From contig JAGWYB010000007.1 of NCBI GenBank assembly GCA_018969585.1, positions 1-47,912 of the forward strand: a stretch of DNA of 47,912 nt, read 5' to 3'. This document shows, one piece after another, positions 1-7,771 of this stretch. The stretch's first letter is position 1. Every line of letters begins with the position of its first letter. The stretch comes from Actinomycetales bacterium. GTDB taxonomy: Bacteria > Actinomycetota > Actinomycetes > Nanopelagicales > Nanopelagicaceae. The notes beneath the pieces were generated by a model that saw only the letters and a list, made by a program, of their open reading frames with translations, ran no database searches and was not told where the DNA came from. A program made the translations under genes and the position numbers.

Positions 1-804
1 TGGCTCCGGCGAACGTCTCTCCCAGAACATGTAAGCAGCGACGATCGCAAATCCTAAAATAAGTGAAGTTACGGTACGAGAATCGCTCCAACCATTCTCT
101 GGCCCGAATACTGAGAGAGCTACTAATATGGCAACTACAGCAGCAACGATTAGCGCGGCTCCTAGATAATCAATCTTATGTTCCCGACGTTGCTTGGGAA
201 TATGTAGTACTAGCGCTGTTACAACGAGCGCCAAAATTCCAAACGGTAGATTTATATAGAAAATCCAACGCCAGCCAGTTACTCCGAAAATTTCTGCGCG
301 ATCAGAGAAAAATCCACCAAGTAATGGACCAGCAACTGATGAGAGACCCCAAACCGCGCCAAACATTCCTTGATATTTGCCGCGTTCTCGAGGTGAAACT
401 AAATCTCCAACAATTACAAAGGTAAGACCCATTAAACCGCCGGCGCCTAAGCCTTGAATCGCGCGGAAAGCAATTAATTGGTCCATGGAAGTTGCAATTC
501 CAGATAGGAATGAGCCGATGAGGAAGACGACAATTGAAAATTGATAGACCGGTCTTCTTCCATACAAATCTGAGATTTTTCCGTAGAGCGGCGTTGATGC
601 AGTTGAAGTTAGCAAATAAGCAGTAACTACCCACGAGTAATGATTTAAGCCATTGAAGTCTTCCACAATTTTCTTAAGCGCAGTAGAGACAATCGTTTGA
701 TCCAGCGCTGCTAAAAGTAAACCCGTCATAAGACTGCTCATAATGATGAGGATTTCGCGATGGGTTAAGGGTTTGGAGTGGTCTACCTTGTTTCTCTTCG
801 ACAT
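1..804 (-). CDS. MFS drug exporter, DHA2 (EmrB/QacA-like) family, partial
   Basis: The reading frame is open from an ATG at 804 to the first base of the window, so the C-terminal part is missing; 268 residues are visible. The N-terminus is cytoplasmic, followed by a first membrane segment at about residues 18-35 that ends in LDQTIVS, typical of 14-TM drug:H+ antiporters. Motif A (GKISDLYGRRP) lies at about residues 75-85. Further hydrophobic segments and the motif-C-like GPLLGGFF region follow. The family exports hydrophobic drugs or metabolites through the inner membrane; the substrate cannot be predicted. An AAGGAAG Shine-Dalgarno sits just before the ATG, so this gene appears leadered. It diverges from the ABC exporter operon, with about 50 bp between the start codons. 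Confidence 0.88.
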   Translation of the reverse strand, partial: MSKRNKVDHSKPLTHREILIIMSSLMTGLLLAALDQTIVSTALKKIVEDFNGLNHYSWVVTAYLLTSTASTPLYGKISDLYGRRPVYQFSIVVFLIGSFLSGIATSMDQLIAFRAIQGLGAGGLMGLTFVIVGDLVSPRERGKYQGMFGAVWGLSSVAGPLLGGFFSDRAEIFGVTGWRWIFYINLPFGILALVVTALVLHIPKQRREHKIDYLGAALIVAAVVAILVALSVFGPENGWSDSRTVTSLILGFAIVAAYMFWERRSPEP

Positions 805-822
805 AACTTCCTTTGCTTGATT

Positions 823-850
823 TTGTCTATAGCGGAAAGGCTACTACTCT
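823..850 (+). promoter_or_regulatory. Putative promoter of the ABC exporter operon
   Basis: TTGTCT (823-828), a 16-bp spacer and TACTCT (845-850). The -10 ends 7 nt before an ATG at 858, which would give a leaderless mRNA. This spacing recurs at many genes in the window. Confidence 0.45.
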
Positions 851-857
851 CAAGATG

Positions 858-1844
858 ATGAAAAGCGTAATTGCCGAGAATCTCGTAAAGACTTACGACA
901 ATGGACGCGTACGCGCGTTGGACGGATTGAGTTTAGATGTGAGTGAAGGCACAGTGTTGGGAGTTCTTGGCCCAAATGGTGCGGGTAAAACCACAACGGT
1001 TCGTGTGTTGTCCACTCTGATTACTCCTGACTCTGGAAGTGCCCAAGTCGCTGGAATAGATGTGATTAAACATCCTGAGAAAGTTCGTGAAGTAATTGGC
1101 TTATCTGGCCAATATGCAGCTGTCGATGAAACTCTTACTGGCTGGGACAACTTAATTATGTTTGGCCGTCTCTATCATTTATCAGCAGCCCAAGCCAAGA
1201 TTCGAGCGACGGAATTACTTAACCAATTTAACTTAACTGATGCGGCAAAGCGGCCAATCAAGACTTACTCAGGTGGCATGAGGCGCCGATTAGATTTAGC
1301 GGCTTCGTTAATTGTTCATCCAAAAATTCTTTTCTTAGACGAACCGACAACTGGATTAGACCCACGAGGACGAAAAGAGATGTGGGGAGTTATTAAGGGT
1401 CTGGTTGAAGAGGGAACGACGCTGCTTTTAACTACCCAATATCTAGAGGAAGCCGATCAACTCGCAGACGAAATCGTTGTTGTGGATCATGGAAAAGTTA
1501 TTGCTCGCGGTACTGCGGATAGTTTAAAGAGAGATATTGGTGGCGAGCGGTTAGAAATTGTTGTAGAGCTAACAGATCTAGCAAAGAGTCAAGAGATTGT
1601 CGCAAAGGTAGCGAGCGGAAAAGTAAATGTGGAGGAAGACTTGGGAAGAATTTCGGCTCCCGTTAGCACCGGTTCTCGTGCGCTGATAGATGCCGCTCGC
1701 CAATTAGATGAGAGCTCCATTCATCCGCTTGATATCGGATTGAAGCGACCTTCACTCGATGATGTTTTTATTGCCTTGACCGGCCATGCCGCAGAAGAAG
1801 AGAAATCTGAACCAGAAGTCAAAGCAGGAAAGCGAGGCCGATAA
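858..1844 (+). CDS. ABC exporter ATP-binding protein, DrrA family
   Basis: This is the ATPase subunit of a daunorubicin-resistance-type ABC-2 exporter. Walker A GPNGAGKTT lies near residues 38-46, the signature YSGGMRRRLDLA near 140, Walker B ILFLDEPTTGLDP about 25 residues later, and TTQYLEEADQLADEI carries the switch region. A C-terminal domain of about 90 residues matches the DrrA/DUF4162 extension. The start at 858 is chosen because a -10 box ends 7 nt upstream; ATG 855 and TTG 813 are also in frame. The stop overlaps the start of the permease gene, so the two are co-translated. The substrate is unknown; the family moves lipids, antibiotics or glycoconjugates. Confidence 0.9.
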   Translation: MKSVIAENLVKTYDNGRVRALDGLSLDVSEGTVLGVLGPNGAGKTTTVRVLSTLITPDSGSAQVAGIDVIKHPEKVREVIGLSGQYAAVDETLTGWDNLIMFGRLYHLSAAQAKIRATELLNQFNLTDAAKRPIKTYSGGMRRRLDLAASLIVHPKILFLDEPTTGLDPRGRKEMWGVIKGLVEEGTTLLLTTQYLEEADQLADEIVVVDHGKVIARGTADSLKRDIGGERLEIVVELTDLAKSQEIVAKVASGKVNVEEDLGRISAPVSTGSRALIDAARQLDESSIHPLDIGLKRPSLDDVFIALTGHAAEEEKSEPEVKAGKRGR

Positions 1845-2662
1845 TGTCTAATACAAAATCTGCTAGTGCAATTTCCGATGCCTTAATCATTACAAAACGT
1901 CAGATGTTGCAGCTTTTCCGGGTGCCGGAAGTATTAATTTTCTCAACTATTCAACCCGTTATGTTCGTAGTGCTTTTTAGATTTGTTTTTGGTGGCTCGA
2001 TTTCAACCGGAATTCCAGGAGTTGATTACGTCCAATTATTGATGCCCGGAATCTTTGTCCAGACCGTTGCCTTCACTCTCGCCGGCACCGCTGTTGGCTT
2101 AGCTGAGGATATGCAGAAGGGTCTAATCGATCGCTTTAGATCACTTCCGATTTCACGGAGCGCCGTTGTCTTTGGTCGTGCGCTGGGCGACGGGTTACTA
2201 AATGTTGTAGTACTTACAGTTATGGGAATAACTGGTTTTATTGTTGGTTGGCGTCCAACTTCTGGGGCCCTAAATATCTTTTTTGGTTTTCTATTTCTAT
2301 TACTTTTTGGATTCGCCATGGCTTGGATTGGAATTTTGATTGGGCTTTCTGTTCGAGAGGCTCGAGTAGCCAGCTCGGTTGTATTTATCGCGGTATTCCC
2401 CCTTACATTCCTATCAAATGCCTTTGCTCCCACAACCGGGATGCCGAAAATTCTGCAGTATTTCGCAGAATGGAATCCAGTTTCGACCATGGTTGCCGGC
2501 TGCCGCGAACTATTTGGATTAGAAAATCTTTTTGGAGTAACTGCTAACTCACTGCCAAGCCAACATCCATTACAGATGTCTCTGCTTTATATGTTCTTGA
2601 TAATGGCTATCTTTATTCCGCTTAGCGTCCGCAAATATGTGAGAGCTAGCTCCAAGAAATAA
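1844..2662 (+). CDS. ABC-2 type permease, DrrB family
   Basis: This is the 272-residue membrane partner of the preceding ATPase, with which it shares one base (TAATG overlap). Hydrophobic segments lie near residues 35-55, 65-90, 118-138, 145-170, 178-195 and 240-260, the usual six-helix ABC-2 layout. The motif around EDMQKGLIDRFRSLPI is the conserved cytoplasmic coupling region of DrrB-like permeases. The gene ends three bases before the convergent greA stop codon. Function as an exporter half is secure by family; cargo is not. Confidence 0.9.
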   Translation: MSNTKSASAISDALIITKRQMLQLFRVPEVLIFSTIQPVMFVVLFRFVFGGSISTGIPGVDYVQLLMPGIFVQTVAFTLAGTAVGLAEDMQKGLIDRFRSLPISRSAVVFGRALGDGLLNVVVLTVMGITGFIVGWRPTSGALNIFFGFLFLLLFGFAMAWIGILIGLSVREARVASSVVFIAVFPLTFLSNAFAPTTGMPKILQYFAEWNPVSTMVAGCRELFGLENLFGVTANSLPSQHPLQMSLLYMFLIMAIFIPLSVRKYVRASSKK

Positions 2663-2665
2663 AAA

Positions 2666-3133
2666 CTAAGCGAAAATATCTGTCGCTACAACTTTTACAG
2701 TTATCGATTTACCGTTTGGTGCAGTATAGGTTCGACTCTCACCTATCTTGGCCCCGAGTACTGCGGCACCTAGAGGCGACTGCTCACTGTAAACATCTAA
2801 ATCACTAGCAATCTCGCGCGATCCGAGTAAGAACTGCATCTCTTTACCCATAATCTCAACGGTAACTTTCATTCCTGGGCTAACTTCATCGCTGGCTCCA
2901 ACCGGTGTTCCGATCTCTGCATTTTCTAGAAGAGCCTTCAATTGTCGAATTCGAGCTTCGAGTTTTCCTTGCTCTTCACGTGCCGCGTGATATCCACCAT
3001 TTTCTTTCAAATCTCCCTCGGCGCGAGCAGCTTCAATTTTCTTAACTACTTCGGATCTTCCAGTTGTCTCCAATTCAGAGAGTTCTGCTTGCAGTCGATC
3101 TGCGGCTTCTTGGGTCAACCAGGTTTTTGGCAT
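2666..3133 (-). CDS. greA: Transcription elongation factor GreA
   Basis: At 155 residues this is typical of GreA. The N-terminal coiled coil (about 1-75, with the acidic tip region EARAEGDLKENGGYH) reaches into the RNA polymerase secondary channel and stimulates cleavage of backtracked RNA. The C-terminal FKBP-like domain holds EQSPLGAAVLGAKIGE. It lies 19 bp downstream of the DUF4307 gene on the same strand and is probably co-transcribed, though TAATCT at 3147-3142, 8 nt before the ATG, could be its own -10. The greA-DUF4307 pair is also found in mycobacteria (Rv1080c-Rv1081c, from memory). Confidence 0.96.
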   Translation of the reverse strand: MPKTWLTQEAADRLQAELSELETTGRSEVVKKIEAARAEGDLKENGGYHAAREEQGKLEARIRQLKALLENAEIGTPVGASDEVSPGMKVTVEIMGKEMQFLLGSREIASDLDVYSEQSPLGAAVLGAKIGESRTYTAPNGKSITVKVVATDIFA

Positions 3134-3152
3134 AGTGGAAAAGATTACTTAT

Positions 3153-3572
3153 TTACTTGACCGCTTGCCCAGTCGGAGCGGCGTTACAGGAGAGGATTGA
3201 TGCGGCAACCGGGCGGAGCCGAGTTGGAATCTCAGTGGTTAACTTAGTTTTATCTGGACCAGCTTTGACAAGGTATTCGATCTCCCCGACAACGTTTCGA
3301 TCAAAATCTTCAGCAAGTAAGGTGCAGAGAAATGGCTGAGTTTCATCTCGCCTTGTTAATGTAAATGTGATTGTAATTTTCTCATCAGAGAGCGTCTCAT
3401 AACTTATTACCGTGGCTTTGTATGGAGGGTTTGAGTAGTTCCATGCGCTCCAAATCAGCCAGGGAATTCCGATCAGCAAAATTATTAAAGCCACATAACG
3501 CCAGCCACCAGAGTTACGTCGGCCATAGCGCTCCCGCATCAGCTCTTCCGAATACATATTTTTGCCGGACAT
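3153..3572 (-). CDS. DUF4307 family membrane protein
   Basis: About 139 residues with one membrane helix (YVALIILLIGIPWLIWSAW, about residues 24-42) after a short cytoplasmic N-terminus containing YSEELMRERYGRR. The rest is a predicted extracytoplasmic beta-rich domain. This matches the actinobacterial DUF4307 family, whose function is unknown. The frame extends to 3626, but ATG 3572 agrees with the family N-terminus and has a GAGAAT -10-like hexamer 6 nt upstream. It is followed by greA and is divergent from a tiny membrane gene whose start is only 14 bp away. Confidence 0.8.
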   Translation of the reverse strand: MSGKNMYSEELMRERYGRRNSGGWRYVALIILLIGIPWLIWSAWNYSNPPYKATVISYETLSDEKITITFTLTRRDETQPFLCTLLAEDFDRNVVGEIEYLVKAGPDKTKLTTEIPTRLRPVAASILSCNAAPTGQAVK

Positions 3573-3574
3573 GG

Positions 3575-3584
3575 GATGATTCTC
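3575..3584. promoter_or_regulatory. Overlapping divergent -10 elements
   Basis: GATGAT (3575-3580, plus) ends 6 nt before ATG 3587, and GAGAAT (3584-3579, minus) ends 6 nt before ATG 3572. The two hexamers share two base pairs. Each keeps the conserved A2 and T6 of a -10 box but not T1. Function is inferred from spacing only. Confidence 0.35.
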
Positions 3585-3586
3585 GC

Positions 3587-3730
3587 ATGCGTGAGGACTA
3601 TTTAGATCAGGGAATTGCTGGCTCATTAACCATGATATTTCTTACCCTTGCCTCAATAATTCTTTTCCGAAGCTTCTATAAGCGTTACAAACGGATGGAG
3701 CAACGTCGGATTGAAGATGAGCAGAAGTAG
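3587..3730 (+). CDS. Small single-pass membrane protein, 47 aa
   Basis: An ATG at 3587 opens 47 codons: an acidic N-terminus (MREDYLDQG), one hydrophobic helix (LTMIFLTLASIILFRSF) and a strongly charged C-terminus (KRYKRMEQRRIEDEQK). It overlaps the SURF1 gene by 14 bp and leads an operon SURF1-DUF3817-prenyl synthase. In mycobacteria a small membrane protein (Rv1083, from memory) occupies a comparable place after mca. No function is assigned. Support is the operon overlap, the clear membrane-helix pattern and the spacing of a -10-like box. Confidence 0.65.
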   Translation: MREDYLDQGIAGSLTMIFLTLASIILFRSFYKRYKRMEQRRIEDEQK

Positions 3731-4421
3731 AGCGTTTGCTAACGCATTAATTGCTCTAGTTTTTGCGGCGATATTTGTTTTTCTTGGATTTTGGCAGCTA
3801 GATCGGGCCGCTCAAGTAAAAGAGATGCAGAAACCTTTTCAAGAGCTACCAATTGTTGATCTCGCCGAAGTTACAACTCCAAGTACAAATCTTTCAGGAG
3901 AAGCGGTAAATCGAATCGTGGAATTCTCGGGAAGTTACGTGGCGCAATATTTGGCACCTAATCAAATGGATAACAAATCCAAAGCTGATTGGAATGTTGC
4001 TTTAATGGAAGTTGATGGCGGTGGACTTATATTGGTGGTGCGCGGAGAGGGAGCAATAGAATTGCCGCGCGGGGAGATTTCGGTACGAGGGCGTATCTAC
4101 CATCGTCAGTTTGAAGATGTCGCACCATTAGCGACTTTATCTTCAGGTCAGCTTCGCAGAATCGACCCATCACTTTTGCTTGCAGAATATTCTGGAGATT
4201 ATTACGACGGTTACGTCATTGCTATCAATGAAGAGAGAAATGGTCGGCCGATTATCGAATCTAGTCGAAAATCAGCTGAACCTACTCAGCCCACCGTCCC
4301 TGGTTACTACTGGCAACATATCGCTTATGTCGTTATTTGGTGGCTCATGGCAGGCGTAGTACTTTTCCTACCGCTCTATTCAAAATGGCGAGTTCGAAGA
4401 TTGAGGGGAGAATTACTTTGA
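3717..4421 (+). CDS. SURF1 family cytochrome oxidase assembly protein
   Basis: 234 residues with the SURF1 pattern: an N-terminal membrane helix followed by FLGFWQLDRA (about residues 22-31), a periplasmic domain, and a C-terminal helix (AYVVIWWLMAGVVLFLPLY) ending in a basic tail. SURF1 proteins help insert haem a into cytochrome c oxidase at the membrane. ATG 3717 is chosen over TTG 3711. The gene overlaps its upstream neighbour by 14 bp and the downstream DUF3817 start by 4 bp, so translation is probably coupled. SURF1 placement next to a prenyl diphosphate synthase suits a membrane-maintenance operon, which is inference. Confidence 0.85.
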   Translation: MSRSRAFANALIALVFAAIFVFLGFWQLDRAAQVKEMQKPFQELPIVDLAEVTTPSTNLSGEAVNRIVEFSGSYVAQYLAPNQMDNKSKADWNVALMEVDGGGLILVVRGEGAIELPRGEISVRGRIYHRQFEDVAPLATLSSGQLRRIDPSLLLAEYSGDYYDGYVIAINEERNGRPIIESSRKSAEPTQPTVPGYYWQHIAYVVIWWLMAGVVLFLPLYSKWRVRRLRGELL

Positions 4422-4720
4422 AACGAGGCGTTGTAATTCGGTTTCGTGTCATGGCGCTTCTAGCTGGCGTGATGTCGCTCTTACTTTGGTTTGTGGAACT
4501 GCCAGTGGTCTATCTTTTAGACGCACCGGAACTTGCTGAAAAGGTTAAGTGGATTCCGTTTGTGCACGGCTATATTTATGCTTTTTATGTACTCACCGCA
4601 ATTCATTTTGCAGCGAAGGCTCGATTCACCGTGCGCCAGATGATTGCGCTGATTCTTGCGGGAACTCTTCCTATTCTCTCATTCTTAGCAGAGCGGAGAG
4701 TTGCTAGAAATTACCGTTGA
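4418..4720 (+). CDS. DUF3817 integral membrane protein
   Basis: About 100 residues. FRVMALLAGVMSLLLWF, WIPFVHGYIYAFYVLTA and MIALILAGTLPILSFLAE form three membrane helices and match the DUF3817 family, common in actinobacteria and of unknown function. The chosen start is TTG 4418, which overlaps the SURF1 stop (TTGA) and has a strong GAGGGGAG Shine-Dalgarno at 4403-4410, 7 nt upstream. In-frame ATGs at 4385 and 4451 lack that support. Confidence 0.8.
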   Translation: MKRGVVIRFRVMALLAGVMSLLLWFVELPVVYLLDAPELAEKVKWIPFVHGYIYAFYVLTAIHFAAKARFTVRQMIALILAGTLPILSFLAERRVARNYR

Positions 4721-4721
4721 G

Positions 4722-5513
4722 ATGCCAAAGCTTAAATCCCTAGTTAAATCTGCGCTTTATCCAATATATGAACGCCGCCTTGTTGCGAATTTAGATCTAG
4801 CAAATACCCCAGAACATATTGCGTTAATCCTTGATGGAAATCGCCGCTGGTCAAAAGAGAATCCATCGCCAACGGGTGACACCTCCTCTCAACGCGGCCA
4901 CCAAGCAGGTGCAGAAAAAATTCTAGAACTCCTTGATTGGTGCGAAGAAAGCGAAATTAAAGTTGTAACTCTCTGGCTCTTGTCGAGCGATAACTTAAAT
5001 CGTGATCAAGAGGAGCTTGCCTCGCTTTATCGCATCATCACAGAAACTGTAACCAAGTTAGAACGTGCGAGAAGATGGCAGATTCACCCGATGGGTTCAT
5101 TTGACGTGCTACCGAGTGAGCTTCAGAGCCAACTCCGAGAAGTCGAGAAACAAACCGCTGGAATTAATGGCATCAAAGTTAACGTCGCTATCGCATACGG
5201 TGGGCGGCTTGAAATAGTTGATGCAGTGCGCCGATTCCTTGATGAGGAGGGTGCCAAAGGAAAATCTCTTGACCAGATTAAGCAGGAGATTTCTGCAGAG
5301 GCAATCGGTCGTTACATCTATACCGCAGGACAGCCCGATCCAGATTTAGTTATTAGAACCTCGGGCGAACAGCGGCTCAGCGGTTTTCTTCTCTGGCAGA
5401 GCCATCAATCCGAGTTTTATTTCTGTGAGGCTTACTGGCCAGATTTTCGAAAAGTTGATTTCTTAAGAGCGCTCCGCTCATACGCCCAGAGAGAACGACG
5501 ATTGGGTCGCTAA
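4722..5513 (+). CDS. Short-chain Z-isoprenyl diphosphate synthase (UppS family)
   Basis: This cis-prenyltransferase of about 263 residues condenses isopentenyl diphosphate onto an allylic primer. HIALILDGNRRWS holds the catalytic Asp of region I, and PDPDLVIRTSGEQRLSGFLLWQ with EFYFCEAYWPDFRKVDFLRALR is the C-terminal signature. From memory the sequence is closest to mycobacterial Rv1086, the Z-farnesyl diphosphate synthase, including the C-terminal end. A long-chain UppS role cannot be excluded without the rest of the genome. ATG 4722 lies 1 bp after the DUF3817 stop; TTG 4701 is an alternative. Confidence 0.9.
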   Translation: MPKLKSLVKSALYPIYERRLVANLDLANTPEHIALILDGNRRWSKENPSPTGDTSSQRGHQAGAEKILELLDWCEESEIKVVTLWLLSSDNLNRDQEELASLYRIITETVTKLERARRWQIHPMGSFDVLPSELQSQLREVEKQTAGINGIKVNVAIAYGGRLEIVDAVRRFLDEEGAKGKSLDQIKQEISAEAIGRYIYTAGQPDPDLVIRTSGEQRLSGFLLWQSHQSEFYFCEAYWPDFRKVDFLRALRSYAQRERRLGR

Positions 5514-5648
5514 AAACCTAAACCTCTACTTGAGCGTGTCGCCTGAAAAGTGCCCGGGCGAGGATTTACCTTTTATTCCCTCCCTCAAATTGGGCAAATC
5601 CGCTCAATCTTGGAGTAACTAGACAACAGAATAAGTAAAAGGAACCAA

Positions 5649-6974
5649 TTGGCCCGGAAGAGCTCTAGCGGTGAATTAAAGACTTATGTCTTAGATACGA
5701 GCGTCCTTCTTGCCGACCCCACCGCGTTTTTCCGCTTCGCAGAACACGAAATCATTATTCCTATCGCAGTTATTGGCGAGTTAGAAAGCAAGCGAGCTCA
5801 TCCAGAATTGGGTTATTTCGCGAGAGCTGCGCTCCGCTCATTAGACGATCTGCGCCTAGATCATGGCCGACTAGATAAACCGATAAAAATAAATGCAGCT
5901 GGCGGATTACTCTCAGTTGAATTGAATCACACCGATACCACTTCTTTACCTTTGGGATTTCTTCGTGACGGTACTAATGATTCGCGAATCCTTGCTATTG
6001 CACGAAATTTAGTTAGCGAAGGAAAGAAAGTAGTACTAGTAACAAAAGATTTACCCCTTCGCGTAAAGGCATCTTCAGTTGGAATTGATGCTGAGGAATA
6101 TCGCGCTGAATTAGTTCCAAATAGCGGCTGGACCGGAATGGTTGAAGAGAGCGTTGGCAGTAAATTAATTGATTCGCTGTTTTCCGGGGAACGCGTTAAA
6201 GATCCTTTGGCTAAAGATCTTCCTTGCCACACCGGTGTCGTTCTCCACTCAGAAAAAGGAAGCGCGCTAGCTCGAGTGACAGCGGATAAATCTTTACTTC
6301 TGGTTCGAGGCGATCGCAGCGCATTTGGAATTCATGGAAGATCAGCTGAGCAACGCGTCGCACTTGATTTACTTCTTGATAATGAGATTGGGATTGTCTC
6401 GCTAGGTGGCCGAGCTGGAACTGGAAAATCTGCGCTCGCTCTCTGTGCTGGCCTCGAAGCGGTAATGGAGAGAAGACTCCATAAGAAAGTCGTGATTTTC
6501 CGTCCGCTTTATCCAGTTGGCGGACAGGAGCTTGGCTATCTGCCTGGCACCGAGGGCGAGAAGATGTCACCATGGGCGCAAGCAGTTTTCGATACCTTGG
6601 GTGCGTTAGTTTCGAGCCAAGTAATCGAAGAGATTATGGATCGTGGCTTAATCGAAGTTCTTCCGCTCACCCATATCCGCGGTCGCTCACTCCACGATTC
6701 TTTTGTAATTGTCGATGAAGCCCAATCACTTGAGCGAGGCGTACTACTAACCGTTCTCTCTCGAATCGGTCAGGGCTCACGGGTAGTCCTTACCCATGAC
6801 GTGGCCCAGCGCGACAACTTGCGAGTCGGCCGCCATGACGGGGTCGTGGCCGTCATCGAATCCCTCAAGGGCCATCCGCTCTTCGCTCATGTCACCCTGA
6901 CTAGATCCGAGCGCTCCCAGATCGCAGCTCTAGTTACTGAGTTGCTAGAGGATCCGATCCAACTCTTTGCCTAG
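5649..6974 (+). CDS. phoH2: PhoH2: PIN ribonuclease fused to PhoH ATPase/RNA helicase
   Basis: 441 residues in two domains. An N-terminal PIN domain (about 10-150) starts with [12 protein letters not shown], with further acidic residues in [13 protein letters not shown]-terminal PhoH domain (about 235-441) has Walker [14 protein letters not shown] and Walker [10 protein letters not shown]. PhoH2 proteins unwind and cut RNA; the mycobacterial homologue (Rv1095) is the model. The start is TTG 5649 with an AAAAGGAA Shine-Dalgarno 4 nt upstream; no ATG fits better. The gene stands alone, with 135 bp upstream and 221 bp downstream to the next ORF. Confidence 0.93.
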   Translation: MARKSSSGELKTYVLDTSVLLADPTAFFRFAEHEIIIPIAVIGELESKRAHPELGYFARAALRSLDDLRLDHGRLDKPIKINAAGGLLSVELNHTDTTSLPLGFLRDGTNDSRILAIARNLVSEGKKVVLVTKDLPLRVKASSVGIDAEEYRAELVPNSGWTGMVEESVGSKLIDSLFSGERVKDPLAKDLPCHTGVVLHSEKGSALARVTADKSLLLVRGDRSAFGIHGRSAEQRVALDLLLDNEIGIVSLGGRAGTGKSALALCAGLEAVMERRLHKKVVIFRPLYPVGGQELGYLPGTEGEKMSPWAQAVFDTLGALVSSQVIEEIMDRGLIEVLPLTHIRGRSLHDSFVIVDEAQSLERGVLLTVLSRIGQGSRVVLTHDVAQRDNLRVGRHDGVVAVIESLKGHPLFAHVTLTRSERSQIAALVTELLEDPIQLFA

Positions 6975-7094
6975 CGGGCTCCATTTTTAGGTAATTGCAT
7001 TAAAAGGTATTTTTCGGACATCACCGTATCTGAACAGGGCTTTTCTTATCCACAATTACTGAGAGATTTCTCTTTTTCCCGCCACGCGCCTATT

Positions 7095-7201
7095 TAGATT
7101 TGCGACCAGCCCACTCCTTTGTCACCCTAAAGGTCATCCCCGATGGTCAATACGCTCGAAAGAGCGGGCTCTGGCTGTCACCCGCTAGCTAAGGAGTGCT
7201 G
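7095..7201 (+). promoter_or_regulatory. Putative promoter and structured 5' leader of the transglycosylase gene
   Basis: TAGATT at 7095-7100 is a plausible -10, giving a leader of about 95 nt, unusual among neighbours that look leaderless. Two hairpins are mutually exclusive: CGCTC-GAAA-GAGCG (7153-7166) and AGCGGG/CCCGCT (7163-7168 with 7181-7186). The second ends 4 nt before the AAGGAG Shine-Dalgarno (7191-7196). GTCACCC occurs twice (7121 and 7177 onward). No known riboswitch signature was recognised. Bases 6975-7094 hold no other feature that I can name. Confidence 0.4.
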
Positions 7202-7753
7202 ATGAAGCGAGAGGTACTGGCGCCGCTAATGGCTGCTGCCATTCTCTTCACCACGGTCAACAGCGCCCACGCGCAACCGGCCCAGGTCGCTCTTGATCTT
7301 CCGGAAGCTAGCTTGAAGGTCTCGCCTCCGGATGATTCCGAACCAACCTGGTCGACGCTTTTAGAGATGAGCGATGCCTCATCTGTCGATTCCATGGAGA
7401 TGGCTCTGGTCTCAGAGATGATCGCAAAGGTTGAGGCGGCTCGAAAACCGAAGGGTGCACGAGCTGTTGGACGAGAGTTAGCGAAAGAAAACTATGGCTG
7501 GGGGCGCTACCAGTATTCGTGCCTAGATTCACTCTGGACGCGAGAGAGCCATTGGAACTATCGGGCTCGAAATCCAATAACCGGGGCTCACGGAATCCCT
7601 CAAGCCCTTCCGGCAACTCGTATGGAGATCATCAGTTCTGATTGGCGAAGCAATCCAATTACTCAGATTGAATGGGGATTGCGTTATATAAGTATTAGAT
7701 ACGAGACGCCTTGTCGCGCACTCGCAAAATTTAAGCGCTCGCGCTACTACTAG
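7202..7753 (+). CDS. Secreted lytic transglycosylase-like peptidoglycan enzyme
   Basis: 183 residues. A signal peptide (about 1-24, hydrophobic core and AHA cleavage site) is followed by a low-complexity linker. The C-terminal domain has YGWGRYQYSCLDSLWTRESHWNY, with the catalytic-type Glu in WTRES, then GIPQALPATRM and QIEWGLRYI. This matches the small SLT/Rpf-like transglycosylase proteins of actinobacteria, which cleave cell-wall glycan outside the cell. ATG 7202 is set by the AAGGAG Shine-Dalgarno 5 nt upstream; GTG 7196 is an alternative. The long leader suggests post-transcriptional control. It converges with the fumarase gene. Confidence 0.85.
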   Translation: MKREVLAPLMAAAILFTTVNSAHAQPAQVALDLPEASLKVSPPDDSEPTWSTLLEMSDASSVDSMEMALVSEMIAKVEAARKPKGARAVGRELAKENYGWGRYQYSCLDSLWTRESHWNYRARNPITGAHGIPQALPATRMEIISSDWRSNPITQIEWGLRYISIRYETPCRALAKFKRSRYY

Positions 7754-7771
7754 TTCTGAATTCAATTAAAT

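Noticed and set aside
63-425. Plus-strand ORF opposite the MFS gene
   Set aside because: It is antisense to an in-frame MFS exporter with clear motifs; the frame is a shadow.
7020-7201. c-di-AMP (ydaO) riboswitch before the transglycosylase
   Set aside because: The core blocks expected for ydaO (GGGGAACC and GGGGUGAAUC-type segments) are not in the leader; only generic hairpins are present.
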